64,000 bases of DNA, taken from Verrucomicrobiales bacterium. GTDB taxonomy: Bacteria > Verrucomicrobiota > Verrucomicrobiia > Limisphaerales > UBA11358. The notes beneath the pieces are model-generated. The model ran no database searches. It saw only the letters and a list, made by a program, of their open reading frames with translations, and was not told the DNA's origin. The translations under genes and the position numbers were made by a program. Location of the stretch: assembly GCA_028712475.1 (NCBI GenBank), contig JAQTQB010000001.1, positions 310,001 through 374,000 of the forward strand, read 5' to 3'. This document shows, piece by piece, positions 49,518 through 59,916 of this stretch (positions are counted from its first letter, which is position 1; each line of letters begins with the position of its first letter).

Positions 49518-50597
49518 ATGGACTTAAAACCACACATTGAAAAATTCCGCCGCCGCTTCACCGAGATCGAAGCTGCGTTGAGCGACCCTGCGACGTTCGA
49601 CAACCAGCAGCGCGCACAGGAAATGTCCAAGGAATATGCCCGGCTCAAGGAGCTGGTGGCGTGCGGCGACAATTTTTTCAAGGCACAGGATCAACTGGCG
49701 GAAAACCGCGCGTTGCTCCAAGGCGAACTGCCCGACTCGGAAATCGCGCAGCTCGCGCGCGAGGAAGTGACGCGCCTCGAAGCCGAGGAAAAAAAGTTCG
49801 CGCAGCAGATCCAGTTCGGACTCGTGCCGCCGAACCCGGCCGATTCACGTAACACGATTGTGGAAATCCGCGCCGGCGCCGGCGGTTCGGAATCCGCGCT
49901 CTTCGCCGCCGACCTTTACCGGATGTATTTTCGTTACGCCGAGACTCGTAAATGGAAGGTCGAGCCGCTGGATTCCAACCCGTCCGACCTCGGCGGCTTC
50001 AAGGAAATCATTTTTGAAGTGACCGGCACCGATGTTTTCAAACGGCTCAAATACGAGAGCGGCGTGCATCGCGTCCAGCGTGTTCCCGCGACCGAGGCGC
50101 AGGGACGCATCCACACCAGCACCGCGACCGTCGCCGTGCTGCCCGAAGCCGAGGAAGTGGACGTGGAAATCAAGCCCGACGAAATTGAGATCAACGTCTG
50201 TCGCGCCTCCGGCAAGGGCGGGCAAGGCGTGAACACCACCGATTCCGCCGTGCAAATCATCCACAAGCCGACCGGCATGATCGTCCGTTGCGCCGACCAG
50301 CGGTCGCAGCAAAAAAACCGGATCCAGGCGATGACCGTTTTGCGCTCGCGTTTGCTCGACCGTAAAATCGCCGAGGAAAATGCGAAATACGCCGCGCACC
50401 GAAAAGACCAGGTCGGCACCGGCGAACGCAGCGAAAAAATCCGCACCTACAATTTCCCGCAGAACCGCGTCACCGACCATCGCATCGAGGTCACGCTCTA
50501 CAATCTGTCGAACTTCATTGACGGCGACCTCGACCCGCTCATCGAGCCGCTGATGACGCATGACCTGGACGAGAGGCTGAAGGCGTTAAATGGTTGA
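49518..50597 (+). CDS. prfA: Peptide chain release factor 1
   Basis: EIRAGAGGSESALFAADLYRMY, RVPATEAQGRIHTSTATVAVLPE, RASGKGGQGVNTTDSAV. Confidence 0.95.
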   Translation: MDLKPHIEKFRRRFTEIEAALSDPATFDNQQRAQEMSKEYARLKELVACGDNFFKAQDQLAENRALLQGELPDSEIAQLAREEVTRLEAEEKKFAQQIQFGLVPPNPADSRNTIVEIRAGAGGSESALFAADLYRMYFRYAETRKWKVEPLDSNPSDLGGFKEIIFEVTGTDVFKRLKYESGVHRVQRVPATEAQGRIHTSTATVAVLPEAEEVDVEIKPDEIEINVCRASGKGGQGVNTTDSAVQIIHKPTGMIVRCADQRSQQKNRIQAMTVLRSRLLDRKIAEENAKYAAHRKDQVGTGERSEKIRTYNFPQNRVTDHRIEVTLYNLSNFIDGDLDPLIEPLMTHDLDERLKALNG

Positions 50598-50646
50598 ATC
50601 GTTGCATTGGGCGCGACGATTCAACCATTCAACGATGTAACGATTT

Positions 50647-51222
50647 ATGAAATTACCCGCACACATCAAGGGACTGGTTTTCGACTGCGACGGCACGCTG
50701 GCCGACACCATGCCTTTGCACTGGCGCGCGTGGCAGGTGATCGCCAAGAAATACAAACTGCATTTCCCCGAGGACCGGTTTTATTCCCTCGGCGGCGTGC
50801 CTTCGCGTGACATCTTGAAGATGCTCGCCAAGGAACAAGGCGTCACGCTTGACCATATCCAGGCTGCGCACGAAAAGGAAAATGCGTATCTGCCGCTGAT
50901 GGCTCAAGTCGAACCCATCCACGCCGTCGTGGAAATTGCGAAGGCGAACTACGGAAAAATCCCGATGGCCGTCGCGTCTGGCGGCACGCAGCCGATCATC
51001 GTGCAAGTGCTGGAGCATTTGAAAATCCGGCACCTGTTCGGTGCGGTCGTGACCAGCGAGATGGTGAAGAACCAAAAACCTGCGCCGGATATTTTTATCG
51101 AAGCTGCGCGGCGCATTGGGGTGGATCCGAAATGTTGTCGCGGCTACGAAGATACGGATTTGGGTATGACCGCAATTCGCGCGGCAGGAATGGAAGCGGT
51201 GGATGTGCGTGGGTTGATTTAG
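50647..51222 (+). CDS. HAD-family hydrolase, beta-phosphoglucomutase-like
   Basis: GLVFDCDGTLADTMPLHWRAW; KPAPDIFIEAARRIGV; GYEDTDLGMTAIRAAGM. Confidence 0.88.
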   Translation: MKLPAHIKGLVFDCDGTLADTMPLHWRAWQVIAKKYKLHFPEDRFYSLGGVPSRDILKMLAKEQGVTLDHIQAAHEKENAYLPLMAQVEPIHAVVEIAKANYGKIPMAVASGGTQPIIVQVLEHLKIRHLFGAVVTSEMVKNQKPAPDIFIEAARRIGVDPKCCRGYEDTDLGMTAIRAAGMEAVDVRGLI

Positions 51223-51272
51223 AAGTTGAACGTCTGATTAAAGTCGCCTTAATTATCAATGCAGTGCAACTT

Positions 51273-51734
51273 TTAATTCAAAACTTTCTGTAAATCAGAT
51301 TTGAGCAATTTAATTTTCGTGTCAAGTTTTCTGCGCTTCACTACTGCTGCTAACAAATCAAGTTTCTGAAGGATTGTTTGTTTTAAGAAATCGTAGCGCT
51401 CCTCTTCGGATTTACGGAAAAAGTTTTCATTGTTTACGATTATCGGTATTCCAATTGATTTTTCTTTCTTCCTGTAGCTCTCTATGTCTTTCAAGTTTTG
51501 CAGTTCGTATGGAATCGGATTTACATAAAACTGAAATAATGCCAACACCAAATCCTTTCCGTAATCTTCATTTTTCAATTTCTTCAAGTTGTCACAAATT
51601 CCCTTTTCTCCCCAAATGTAAGTGCGAAATAAATCCCCTTGCTCCTTGGCTAAGGTTTTCATTTGTTGAGTAGCATCGTGATAAAGCGACGGGTAAGAAA
51701 TAAAACAACCAAAAATGTTATTTTCATCATTCAT
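51273..51734 (-). CDS. Hypothetical protein, AT-rich
   Basis: 153-aa ORF with composition unlike neighbours. Confidence 0.5.
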   Translation of the reverse strand: MNDENNIFGCFISYPSLYHDATQQMKTLAKEQGDLFRTYIWGEKGICDNLKKLKNEDYGKDLVLALFQFYVNPIPYELQNLKDIESYRKKEKSIGIPIIVNNENFFRKSEEERYDFLKQTILQKLDLLAAVVKRRKLDTKIKLLKSDLQKVLN

Positions 51735-51754
51735 CTTAATTGCAATTAGAAAAT

Positions 51755-52570
51755 TTATCCTTGCCCGAGCTTCTTCGACTTCTCCGTCGCCGCGCGGACG
51801 GCACTAATCACGGTGGCGCGTAGCTTGCCCTTCTCCAAAGCATGCAGACCTTCGATCGTCGTGCCGCCGGGGCTGGTGACTTGATCCTTCAGCGTGCCAG
51901 GATGCTGGCCGGTTTCCAAAACCATTTTCGCGCCGCCGAGAACGGTTTGTGCGGCGAGCTTGGTCGCGATGTCGCGCGGCAGGCCGGCGGCGACGCCGCC
52001 GTCGCTCAACGCCTCGATGAATTGATAAACATACGCCGGACCGCTGCCGCTCAAGCCGGTCACGGCATCAAGCAGACTTTCTTTCACATGAAACGCGATG
52101 CCGACGGCGGACAAAAGTTTTTTCGCCAGTTCGCCGTCTGCGGCGTTCGCATTTTTCCCGAGCGCGAATGCGGAAGCGCCTTCGCCCACGAGCGCCGGCG
52201 TGTTGGGCATGACGCGGATGACGCGCGCACCGGCGGGCAGCGCGGCTTCCAGTTTAGCCAGCGTCACTCCGGCGGCGATGGAGATGAGCAGATGGTTTTT
52301 TGTGAATGCGCGGGAAATTTCCGCGAGCGCGGCGGCGACCTGGTCCGGCTTCGTGGCGAGGATCAAAACCGTCGCGAACTGTGCGACGGCAATGTTTGTT
52401 GGGCTGGTTTTCGCGCCGACTTCGCCGGCGAAATTTTTCCGCGCCGTCTCAAACGGATCGCTGGCGATGATTTCTTTCGGGGTGACGAGTTCGGCGCGGA
52501 CAAAACCGCGCGCCAGGGCCGTGGCCATCTTGCCCGCGCCGAGAAAACCGATTTTTAATGGAACTGCCAT
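51755..52570 (-). CDS. proC: Pyrroline-5-carboxylate reductase
   Basis: KIGFLGAGKMATALARGFV; VTGLSGSGPAYVYQFIEALSDGGV; VTSPGGTTIEGLHALE. Confidence 0.93.
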   Translation of the reverse strand: MAVPLKIGFLGAGKMATALARGFVRAELVTPKEIIASDPFETARKNFAGEVGAKTSPTNIAVAQFATVLILATKPDQVAAALAEISRAFTKNHLLISIAAGVTLAKLEAALPAGARVIRVMPNTPALVGEGASAFALGKNANAADGELAKKLLSAVGIAFHVKESLLDAVTGLSGSGPAYVYQFIEALSDGGVAAGLPRDIATKLAAQTVLGGAKMVLETGQHPGTLKDQVTSPGGTTIEGLHALEKGKLRATVISAVRAATEKSKKLGQG

Positions 52571-52663
52571 GCGGGTTTTGTAGCAGGCGGCGGCGTGAAT
52601 CGGAAGCGTAATTCGCGGCTTGTGTTCGCGGGGCGAAAGCATAATTCTCTCTTCCTGTAAAAA

Positions 52664-53362
52664 ATGTCCAACAACCGGAAATCTTGGGACACGTTTGAAC
52701 TGATGCGGACCGCCGCGCAGGAAGGCGACGCGCAGGCGCAATGTTATCTCGGCGTGTGTTTTCAAAACGGCCAGGGCGTCCCGCAGGACTATCACGAGGC
52801 GGTGAAGTGGTTCCGCCGCGCGGCGGAGCAGAATGACCCCGTGGCGCAATGCTATCTGGGCGTGTGTTATTTGAACGGCGCAGGCGTGCCGCAGGAATAC
52901 ACGGAGGCGGCGCGGTGGTTGCGCGAAGCGGCGGAACAGGGCGACCCGGCGGCGCAGTTCAACCTCGGCATGCTTTACGAAACCGGCCAGGGCGTCCCGC
53001 AAAATTATCCCGAGGCGATCAAATGGTATCGCGAGGCGGCGGAACGCAACTATCCGGCGGCGCAATTTAATCTCGGCGTTTTTTACGAAATGGGGCAGGT
53101 CGTCCCGCAGGATTTCAAGGCGGCGGTGGAATGGTATTACGCGGCGGCGCAACAGGAATGTGCGCCCGCCCAATGCAATCTCGGCCTGTGCTACCAGACC
53201 GGGCGCGGCGTCGAGAAAAACACGGCGGAAGCGGTGAAGTGGTTCATCCGCGCTGCGCGGCAGGGCGACAAAACTGCGCAGCACAATCTCGGCCTTCATT
53301 ACGCTGCGGTTGAAGCGAAGACGGAAGCCGCCATCGAAGCCGAAAAAAACAGGCCGCGCTAA
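52664..53362 (+). CDS. Sel1-repeat protein
   Basis: About six tandem repeats such as AQCYLGVCFQNGQGVPQDYHEAVKWFRRAAEQ. Confidence 0.92.
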   Translation: MSNNRKSWDTFELMRTAAQEGDAQAQCYLGVCFQNGQGVPQDYHEAVKWFRRAAEQNDPVAQCYLGVCYLNGAGVPQEYTEAARWLREAAEQGDPAAQFNLGMLYETGQGVPQNYPEAIKWYREAAERNYPAAQFNLGVFYEMGQVVPQDFKAAVEWYYAAAQQECAPAQCNLGLCYQTGRGVEKNTAEAVKWFIRAARQGDKTAQHNLGLHYAAVEAKTEAAIEAEKNRPR

Positions 53363-53633
53363 ATCAGCGCCGGTTGGCAGGTCTGCCTCTTTTTGCGGAC
53401 TGCCAAGGCGTAAGTGCGTGGGCCAGGTCAACACGCCACGGAACACTCCAGGAGGAAGGTGCAAACCCCGCAGTGCGCCCGGCTGCCAGTTTCCGACGGA
53501 CTTTGAATCTCAACTTAAAAGAAACCATGGCTCATGCGTCACCCCAATGCATGTCCACCAAACCGGAGCCAGGCCACACAGCGGCATTGGACACGCCGCC
53601 GATTTTTTGTATCGTGACGCGCGAAGGAGATTT

Positions 53634-55052
53634 ATGAACAAGGAAAAATTGAACACCGGCCAGAAGGCGCTGCAGATCAATCTTGACGCCAAAAAATACG
53701 GCACGTTCGCCGAGATCGGCGCGGGACAGGAGGTCGCCCGCTGGTTTTTCCACGTCGGCAAGGCGTCCGGCACCGTGGCCAAGACCATTTCCGCCTACGA
53801 CATGGCCGTGAGCGACGCGATTTACGGGACGGCGGAACGCTATGTGAGCCGCAATCGGCTGCAGGCGATGCTGGATCTGGAATTCGACCTGATCGTCAAG
53901 CGCCTCGAAAAGACGCGGGGTAATAAATGCACCTTCTTCGCCTTTGCCGACACCGTGGCCACCAAACAAGGTCTCAAGCCCGGAATGGAAGAAGGCCAGG
54001 GCTGGCTCGGCATCAAATTCCAGGCGCATCCGCTCGGCGACCCGTCCACCATCATCATCCATGCGCGGCTGCTGGACTGGGAAACTCCACATCAGCAGGA
54101 AGCCGTCGGCGTCCTCGGCGTCAATCTCATACACGCCGCATTTTATCAGCACACGGATCCGATCAGCTTGATTGGCTCGCTGCTCGACGGCCTCACCAGC
54201 CAGCGCGTCGAAGTGGACATGATTAAATTTTCCGGCCCCGCCTTCACCGGCGTGGACAACCGCCTCATGGCCTTGCAGCTCGTCGAGCAATGGCTCACCG
54301 AAGCCGCCATGTTCACCGCCGACGGCGAGAGCGTCATCCCCGGCGAACTGCTTTACAAAAAGCCCGTCCTCCTCGAACGCGGCAGTTTTCGTCCGCTCAC
54401 CAATCCCATGCTCGACATGCTCGAACGCGCGCAGGAGCAGTTCGTCCAAGAAGAATCGCTGCAAGGCGAACCGCCCGTTGTCATGTTCGAGATGACGCTG
54501 CGCCAGTTGCAGGTCGGCGACGCGATTGACCACCGCGACTTCCTCGACCGCGTGGACACGCTCGGCGCGCTGGGCAAACCGGTGCTGATCTCCAATTTTC
54601 TGCGCTACCATCGCCTCGTCAGCTACCTTTCGCGACAGACGCAGAAACCCATCGGCCTGCCCATCGGCCTCGTGCGCCTGCGCGACGTGCTGGATGAAAA
54701 ATTTTACACCGACCTGCCCGGCGGCCTGATGGAATCCCTCGGCCAGCTTTTCAAGAACGGCGCGAAACTCTATGTCTATCCTTCGCTCGACAAGAAGACC
54801 GGCAAGCTCACCACCATCGAAAACCTGGAAGTTGCGCCGCACCTGCGCCATCTCTACGCGCACCTTGTGGAAAATAAATTCATCGAGAACATCGCCAACT
54901 ATAACGCGGACGCCCTGAAGATTTATTCCGGCGAAGTTCTCGCCAAGATTCATTCCGGCGACGAAGCCTTGAGCAAACTGATTCCCGCGCCCATCTTTGA
55001 AGTTATAAAAGCGAAAAAGCTTTTCGGCTGGCGACAAAAGGCGGCGGCGTAA
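53634..55052 (+). CDS. Conserved hypothetical protein
   Basis: 472 aa, RBS GAAGGAGA before ATG; no family firmly recognised. Confidence 0.75.
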   Translation: MNKEKLNTGQKALQINLDAKKYGTFAEIGAGQEVARWFFHVGKASGTVAKTISAYDMAVSDAIYGTAERYVSRNRLQAMLDLEFDLIVKRLEKTRGNKCTFFAFADTVATKQGLKPGMEEGQGWLGIKFQAHPLGDPSTIIIHARLLDWETPHQQEAVGVLGVNLIHAAFYQHTDPISLIGSLLDGLTSQRVEVDMIKFSGPAFTGVDNRLMALQLVEQWLTEAAMFTADGESVIPGELLYKKPVLLERGSFRPLTNPMLDMLERAQEQFVQEESLQGEPPVVMFEMTLRQLQVGDAIDHRDFLDRVDTLGALGKPVLISNFLRYHRLVSYLSRQTQKPIGLPIGLVRLRDVLDEKFYTDLPGGLMESLGQLFKNGAKLYVYPSLDKKTGKLTTIENLEVAPHLRHLYAHLVENKFIENIANYNADALKIYSGEVLAKIHSGDEALSKLIPAPIFEVIKAKKLFGWRQKAAA

Positions 55053-55109
55053 TTCGAACGCGCCCAAGATTGAGTTGCATTTGCCCGGTTCAAATACAAA
55101 GATAAATCC

Positions 55110-55358
55110 ATGAATCTGCTTTGGTTTATTCTCATCGGGCTGGCGGCGGGATTTCTCGCCGGAGCAGTGATGAAGGGTCACGGCTTTGGGTTGCTGGGCA
55201 ATCTCATTGTCGGGGTCATCGGGGCGTTACTCGGCGGATTTCTGCTGGGCTTGCTCGGCATCTACACCGCCGGTGTAATTGGCAACCTGATCTCCGCCTT
55301 CATCGGGGCCGTGGTGCTGCTGGTGCTCATCGGCTTCATCAAGCGCAAGGGCGGCTGA
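55110..55358 (+). CDS. GlsB/YeaQ/YmgE-family membrane protein
   Basis: LIGLAAGFLAGAVMKGHGFGLLGNLIVGVIGALLGGFLLGLLG. Confidence 0.85.
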   Translation: MNLLWFILIGLAAGFLAGAVMKGHGFGLLGNLIVGVIGALLGGFLLGLLGIYTAGVIGNLISAFIGAVVLLVLIGFIKRKGG

Positions 55359-55374
55359 TTACAAAAGACATTTT

Positions 55375-55581
55375 ATGCAAAGAATCATCGGCGTCATCTG
55401 TCTGGTCATCGGCGTGCTGCTGCTCGTGTGGGGACACGACATCACGCGGTCAGTGGACTCGCAGGTCAAACAGCTCTTCACCGGCGCGCCGGTGGAGCGC
55501 GCAACGTATTATTACATTGCCGGCACGGCGCTGGGGCTGTTCGGCCTGTTCCAGATTTTCTGGCCGAAAAGATTAAAATGA
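55375..55581 (+). CDS. Small membrane protein, DUF3185-like
   Basis: MQRIIGVICLVIGVLLLVWGHDITRSVDSQVKQLFTGAP. Confidence 0.7.
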   Translation: MQRIIGVICLVIGVLLLVWGHDITRSVDSQVKQLFTGAPVERATYYYIAGTALGLFGLFQIFWPKRLK

Positions 55582-55613
55582 TTTTCCCGGCGTTCTACCG
55601 AGATGCCGCTGTT

Positions 55614-56756
55614 TCATAGCTTCACCCATCTGCCTTTGGCTGAAGATTCCTCAACGGCCGTCAGCACGCGCTGATTTTTCAGGCCGTCCTCAAACGTGGG
55701 ATGCACCGGCTTGCCCTCAACACACGCATTCACGAAGTCGGCGATGGTGTGGATGAACGTGTGCTCATAGCCAATGCCGTGTCCCGGCGGCCACCAATTG
55801 CCGACGTAAGGCTGGATGCCGTCGCGTTGCGTCACAAGAATATCACGGAAACCCTGCCGGTCTTTCGGGTCGTCGCCGTTGTAGTATTTCAATTTGTTCA
55901 TGTCCTCGAAATCGAAGCAGAGCGAACCCTTGCTGCCGTTGATTTCGATGGCGATTTGATTCTTGCGGCCCAAAGCGTAGCGCGTCGCTTCCAGGTTCGC
56001 CAGCACGCCGTTTTCCATCCGGCCGATGAACACGGCGGAATCCGGCGCGGTGACTTTTCCCATTTTGCGGACGCCTTTCGCCAGCGACGCGGCCAGCGGA
56101 CGTTCGGGAACAAATGTATTCACCACGCCGCAAACTTCCGTGAACTCGCCGACGAGATAACGCGCCAGATCAATGATGTGCGAATTGATGTCGCTGTGGA
56201 CGCCGCTGCCGCTCGTCTCCTTTTGCAAACGCCAGTCCAGCGGAAATTCCACATCGGCCAGCCGGTCCTGGGCGTAACGGGCGCGAAAATGAAAAATCCG
56301 TCCGAGCGCGCCTTCGGCCAGCATCCGTTTCGCCAGCGCGATGGCGGGAATGCGACGGTAATTGTGGCAGACCATGTGGACGACCTTGGCCTTTTTCACG
56401 GCGGCGAACATGGCTTCGCATTGCTTGAGATCCAGACCGAGCGGTTTTTCGCACAGGACATGCTTGCCATTCTGCGCGGCGGCGATGGCCATTTCCGCGT
56501 GCGAAAAAGTCGGCGTGCCGATGTCCACGATGTCAATCAGTGGCGACTCGACGAGTTCGCGCCAGTCGGTTGCGGCGTGTTCCCAGCCGAGCTGCGCCCG
56601 CGCGGCCTGAACGCCTTTCGCATCGCGCCCGCAAATCGTGTGCAGTTCGACCTTGGCTTTGAGATTGAAAAACCGGGGCGCCTGCCGCCAGGCGTTCGAG
56701 TGGGCGCGGCCCATGAAACGGTAGCCGATCAATCCGACGCGCAAGGTCTTGGTCAT
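55614..56756 (-). CDS. Gfo/Idh/MocA-family oxidoreductase
   Basis: RVGLIGYRFMGRAHSNAWRQ; HVLCEKPLGLDLKQCEAM. Confidence 0.9.
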   Translation of the reverse strand: MTKTLRVGLIGYRFMGRAHSNAWRQAPRFFNLKAKVELHTICGRDAKGVQAARAQLGWEHAATDWRELVESPLIDIVDIGTPTFSHAEMAIAAAQNGKHVLCEKPLGLDLKQCEAMFAAVKKAKVVHMVCHNYRRIPAIALAKRMLAEGALGRIFHFRARYAQDRLADVEFPLDWRLQKETSGSGVHSDINSHIIDLARYLVGEFTEVCGVVNTFVPERPLAASLAKGVRKMGKVTAPDSAVFIGRMENGVLANLEATRYALGRKNQIAIEINGSKGSLCFDFEDMNKLKYYNGDDPKDRQGFRDILVTQRDGIQPYVGNWWPPGHGIGYEHTFIHTIADFVNACVEGKPVHPTFEDGLKNQRVLTAVEESSAKGRWVKL

Positions 56757-56819
56757 AAAAGTAGGGGTTGGAAATGACTGCGCCCGCCTTTATAGTGAGC
56801 CGCACTCATCAAGTCAAAT

Positions 56820-57851
56820 ATGCCTTTTACCACTGCTGAAATTGCGAAACGTCTCTCGGGCGAAATTCTCGGCGACCGCAACGCCACTCTGACCGGCTTC
56901 GCCACCGCCGACCAGGCCAAGCCCGGCGACCTCACCTTCGCGGAAAACGAGGAATTTTTCGCCCGCGCCGAAGCCAGCGCCGCCACCGCCATCATCGCCG
57001 ACCAGCGGTTCAGCTCGGCCAAGAAAATCCTCATCCGCGTGCCGAACGCCCGCATCGCATTTGCCAAGGCGCTCGCGCTGTTTTTCCCCGAACCCGTAAA
57101 GCCCGCCGGCATCCATCCGCTATCGGTTGTCGCGGCAAGCGCGCAGGTGGATCCGACCGCACACATCGGCCCGCACTGCACCGTGGGCGAACGCGTGAAG
57201 ATCGGCGCGCGCTGTGTATTGCAGGCGGGAAACTTTGTCGGCGACGATTCCACGCTCGCTGACGAAGTGAATTTATTTCCGAATGTCACGATTTATCCGC
57301 GCACCGAGATCGGCAAGCGCGTCCGCATCCACGCCGGCACGACCATTGGTTCGGACGGTTACGGCTATGTGCTGGACGGCGGTTTTCATCGCAAGGTGCC
57401 GCAGATCGGCAACGTCATCATCCGCGACGACGTGGAGATCGGCGCGAACGTGACGATTGATCGCGGCGCACTCGGCCCGACGATCATCGGCAAGGGCACG
57501 AAGATTGATAACCTCGTGCAGATCGCGCACAACGTCGAGATCGGCGAACATTGCCTCATCATCGCGCAGGTCGGAATCGCGGGGAGTTCCGAGCTTGGAA
57601 ATTACGTCGTGCTTGCGGGCCAGGCCGGCATCGGCGGCCATTTGAAGATCGGCAACCAAGCCACCATCGGCGCGCAGTGCGGCGTGATGACGGATATTCC
57701 CGACAAAACCACATGGCTGGGTTCGCCCGCACAGCCGGACCGGCAGTTCAAGCGTCAGGTCATCGCCCTCCAGCGGCTGCCGGATTTGCTGAAGCGCATC
57801 GCGGAATTTGAACGCAAGTTCGGCGTCAAGCTGGACGGTGGCGCGGAGTAA
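56820..57851 (+). CDS. lpxD: UDP-3-O-acylglucosamine N-acyltransferase
   Basis: Hexapeptide repeats; IHAGTTIGSDGYGYV, NVTIDRGALGPTIIGKGTKIDNLVQIAHNVEIGEHCLI. Confidence 0.93.
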   Translation: MPFTTAEIAKRLSGEILGDRNATLTGFATADQAKPGDLTFAENEEFFARAEASAATAIIADQRFSSAKKILIRVPNARIAFAKALALFFPEPVKPAGIHPLSVVAASAQVDPTAHIGPHCTVGERVKIGARCVLQAGNFVGDDSTLADEVNLFPNVTIYPRTEIGKRVRIHAGTTIGSDGYGYVLDGGFHRKVPQIGNVIIRDDVEIGANVTIDRGALGPTIIGKGTKIDNLVQIAHNVEIGEHCLIIAQVGIAGSSELGNYVVLAGQAGIGGHLKIGNQATIGAQCGVMTDIPDKTTWLGSPAQPDRQFKRQVIALQRLPDLLKRIAEFERKFGVKLDGGAE

Positions 57852-57915
57852 ATTTTATCCAAAAGAACTCCTAGTGGAGTAAATCTACTACGGCGTTGTG
57901 CCTTACAATCCAAGT

Positions 57916-58248
57916 TTAGATTTTAACGCTGTTCACATTGTTCGTGCAGCTCAAAGTTCCCACCGCAAGGTTGATGCTGAACTTGTTCGTGCAACCTTTA
58001 CCGCACTTGGCGAGAACCGCGCTCACCTTGTTCGTGCAACCCTTGCCACAATCGGCGAGGGCTGCGTTCACTTTGTTGGTGCAGCCGCCGGGACATGCCA
58101 GCAGCGGATCAGCAGCGAAGCCGTTCGTGCAGCTTGTCGCTGCCGCGGATTTGGCACCGGCATTGTTCATTTTGCCGGAGGCCGGGTAGCTAATAGCCGT
58201 TAGCGTGGTGACGGCAATGACCGCCGCCAATATTATCATTTTTTTCAT
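57916..58248 (-). CDS. Small exported Cys-rich repeat protein
   Basis: Signal peptide; CPGGCTNKVNAALADCGKGCTNKVSAVLAKCGKGCTNKF. Confidence 0.6.
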   Translation of the reverse strand: MKKMIILAAVIAVTTLTAISYPASGKMNNAGAKSAAATSCTNGFAADPLLACPGGCTNKVNAALADCGKGCTNKVSAVLAKCGKGCTNKFSINLAVGTLSCTNNVNSVKI

Positions 58249-58380
58249 GCTGTTTTCCTTTGGTTATTCATAAATCTCTTCTACCAACCGCCAATACCAT
58301 CCACGGTGGCCGCCGAGATATCAATTATTATCCGTCCGTCAGACCGACTCACTTGACGGTTTCTGATGTTCAACGGTTAC

Positions 58381-58578
58381 TTATTTTTTGCAGCACTTGG
58401 CGCAACCGGCCTCGTCCGTGCAGCATTTAGTGCATGTCGCCTTGTCTTTGCAGCAGCTTCCGTCGCAGGCCATGGCCGGCTTGGCGCTGGCTGCGTCTTT
58501 CTTGCAGCAGGTTGAGCAGCCGGTGGTCATCAGGATTCCTGCGGCAAAAACCGCAGCCAGTGTGAGCATTGTTTTCAT
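58381..58578 (-). CDS. Small Cys-rich lipoprotein
   Basis: Signal peptide with LMTTGC lipobox; CSTCCKKD..CDGSCCKDKATCTKCCTDEAGCAKCCKK. Confidence 0.65.
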   Translation of the reverse strand: MKTMLTLAAVFAAGILMTTGCSTCCKKDAASAKPAMACDGSCCKDKATCTKCCTDEAGCAKCCKK

Positions 58579-58833
58579 GTTTGTTGGTCTTTTTTGTGGT
58601 TGGTTTTTTTGCATCCGCACCCGCTCTGGGCCGGGCGCAACTTAACACCTTTTGTCCATGCCGCAACCTTCATCCAGCGGCCTTGCCTCGGTTTGGTGGA
58701 CAGCGTCCCCGCTAATCCAGCGTGTGGGCTTTCATGCCCTTGAGCCTGCCAGGCTGCGTTCAATTTGACCATGAACTGCCAAAATGCGTCGTTTCAGACT
58801 TTCCGCGCAACGGAAACGCGCTATACTTTTTTT

Positions 58834-59907
58834 ATGTATCGGACGCAGGATTTACACGTCAAAGAAATCGTCCGGCTCTCGACGCCCAGCGCCCTGAAGG
58901 CGCTGGCACCGACGACCGAAGCCGCGAATGCCACCGTCGCCCGCAGCCGCGAACGGGTCATCCGCATTTTGCGGCAGGAAGACCCGCGCCTGCTCGTCGT
59001 CATCGGGCCTTGCTCGATCCACGATGAAAAAAGTGCGCTCGAATACGCGGCCAAATTGAACGTGCTACGGAAGGAATTTGCCGACCGCATGGAAATCATC
59101 ATGCGCGTCTATTTTGAAAAACCGCGCACGACCATCGGCTGGAAAGGGCTGATCAATGACCCGCACCTCGACGGTTCGCAGGACATCGAGACGGGTTTGA
59201 AAATCGCGCGGCGGCTGTTGCTCGAAATCACCGGCATGGGCCTGCCGGCGGCCACGGAATTTCTCGACCCCATCGTGCCGCAATACATCGCCGACCTCGT
59301 CACCTGGGCGGCGATCGGCGCGCGCACGACGGAATCGCAGACGCACCGCGAGATGGCGAGCGGCCTTTCCATGCCCGTCGGCCTGAAGAACGGCACGGAC
59401 GGCAGCCTGCAAATTGCGATTGATGCGATGGGCGCGACGCGGCACGCGCACAGTTTTCTGGGCATTGACCAGGACGGTGCCACGGCCATTGTGCGCACCT
59501 CGGGCAATCCCCACGCGCACGTCGTGCTGCGCGGCGGACGCGCGAAGACGAATTACGACGCGGAAAGCATCCGTGCGGCGGAGGAGCAATTGATCGCCGA
59601 AAATTTGCCGCCGGTGCTGATGGTTGATTGCAGCCACGCGAACTCGGAAAAGAAATTCGCGAAACAGGAAGACGTCTGGCACAGCGTCATCCAGCAGCGC
59701 GTCGAAGGCACCAAGTCGCTCATCGGCATGATGGTGGAAAGCAACTTGAATGAAGGCAGCCAGCCAATCCCGAAAAACGCGGCGGATTTGAAATACGGCG
59801 TGTCCATCACCGATTCGTGCATCGGCTGGGAAACGACGGAGCGGATGCTGCGCTGGGGCTACGAAGCTTTAGGGAAAACGATGCCAGCCGTTGTTTCGGC
59901 GGCGTGA
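58834..59907 (+). CDS. 3-deoxy-7-phosphoheptulonate synthase (AroF/G/H type)
   Basis: [65 protein letters not shown]. Confidence 0.95.
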   Translation: MYRTQDLHVKEIVRLSTPSALKALAPTTEAANATVARSRERVIRILRQEDPRLLVVIGPCSIHDEKSALEYAAKLNVLRKEFADRMEIIMRVYFEKPRTTIGWKGLINDPHLDGSQDIETGLKIARRLLLEITGMGLPAATEFLDPIVPQYIADLVTWAAIGARTTESQTHREMASGLSMPVGLKNGTDGSLQIAIDAMGATRHAHSFLGIDQDGATAIVRTSGNPHAHVVLRGGRAKTNYDAESIRAAEEQLIAENLPPVLMVDCSHANSEKKFAKQEDVWHSVIQQRVEGTKSLIGMMVESNLNEGSQPIPKNAADLKYGVSITDSCIGWETTERMLRWGYEALGKTMPAVVSAA

Positions 59908-59916
59908 TCCATTCCA

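Noticed and set aside
52664-53362. Tandem repeats that could suggest a DNA repeat array
   Set aside because: They are in-frame ~36-aa Sel1 protein repeats.
52571-53464. N-terminal extension of the proC ORF (569 aa)
   Set aside because: The extension is antisense to the Sel1-repeat gene; the ProC Rossmann start MAVPLKIGFLGAGKM sets the start at 52570.
53532-55181. 549-aa minus-strand ORF
   Set aside because: Antisense to the conserved ORF at 53634-55052, which has a good RBS; shadow ORF.
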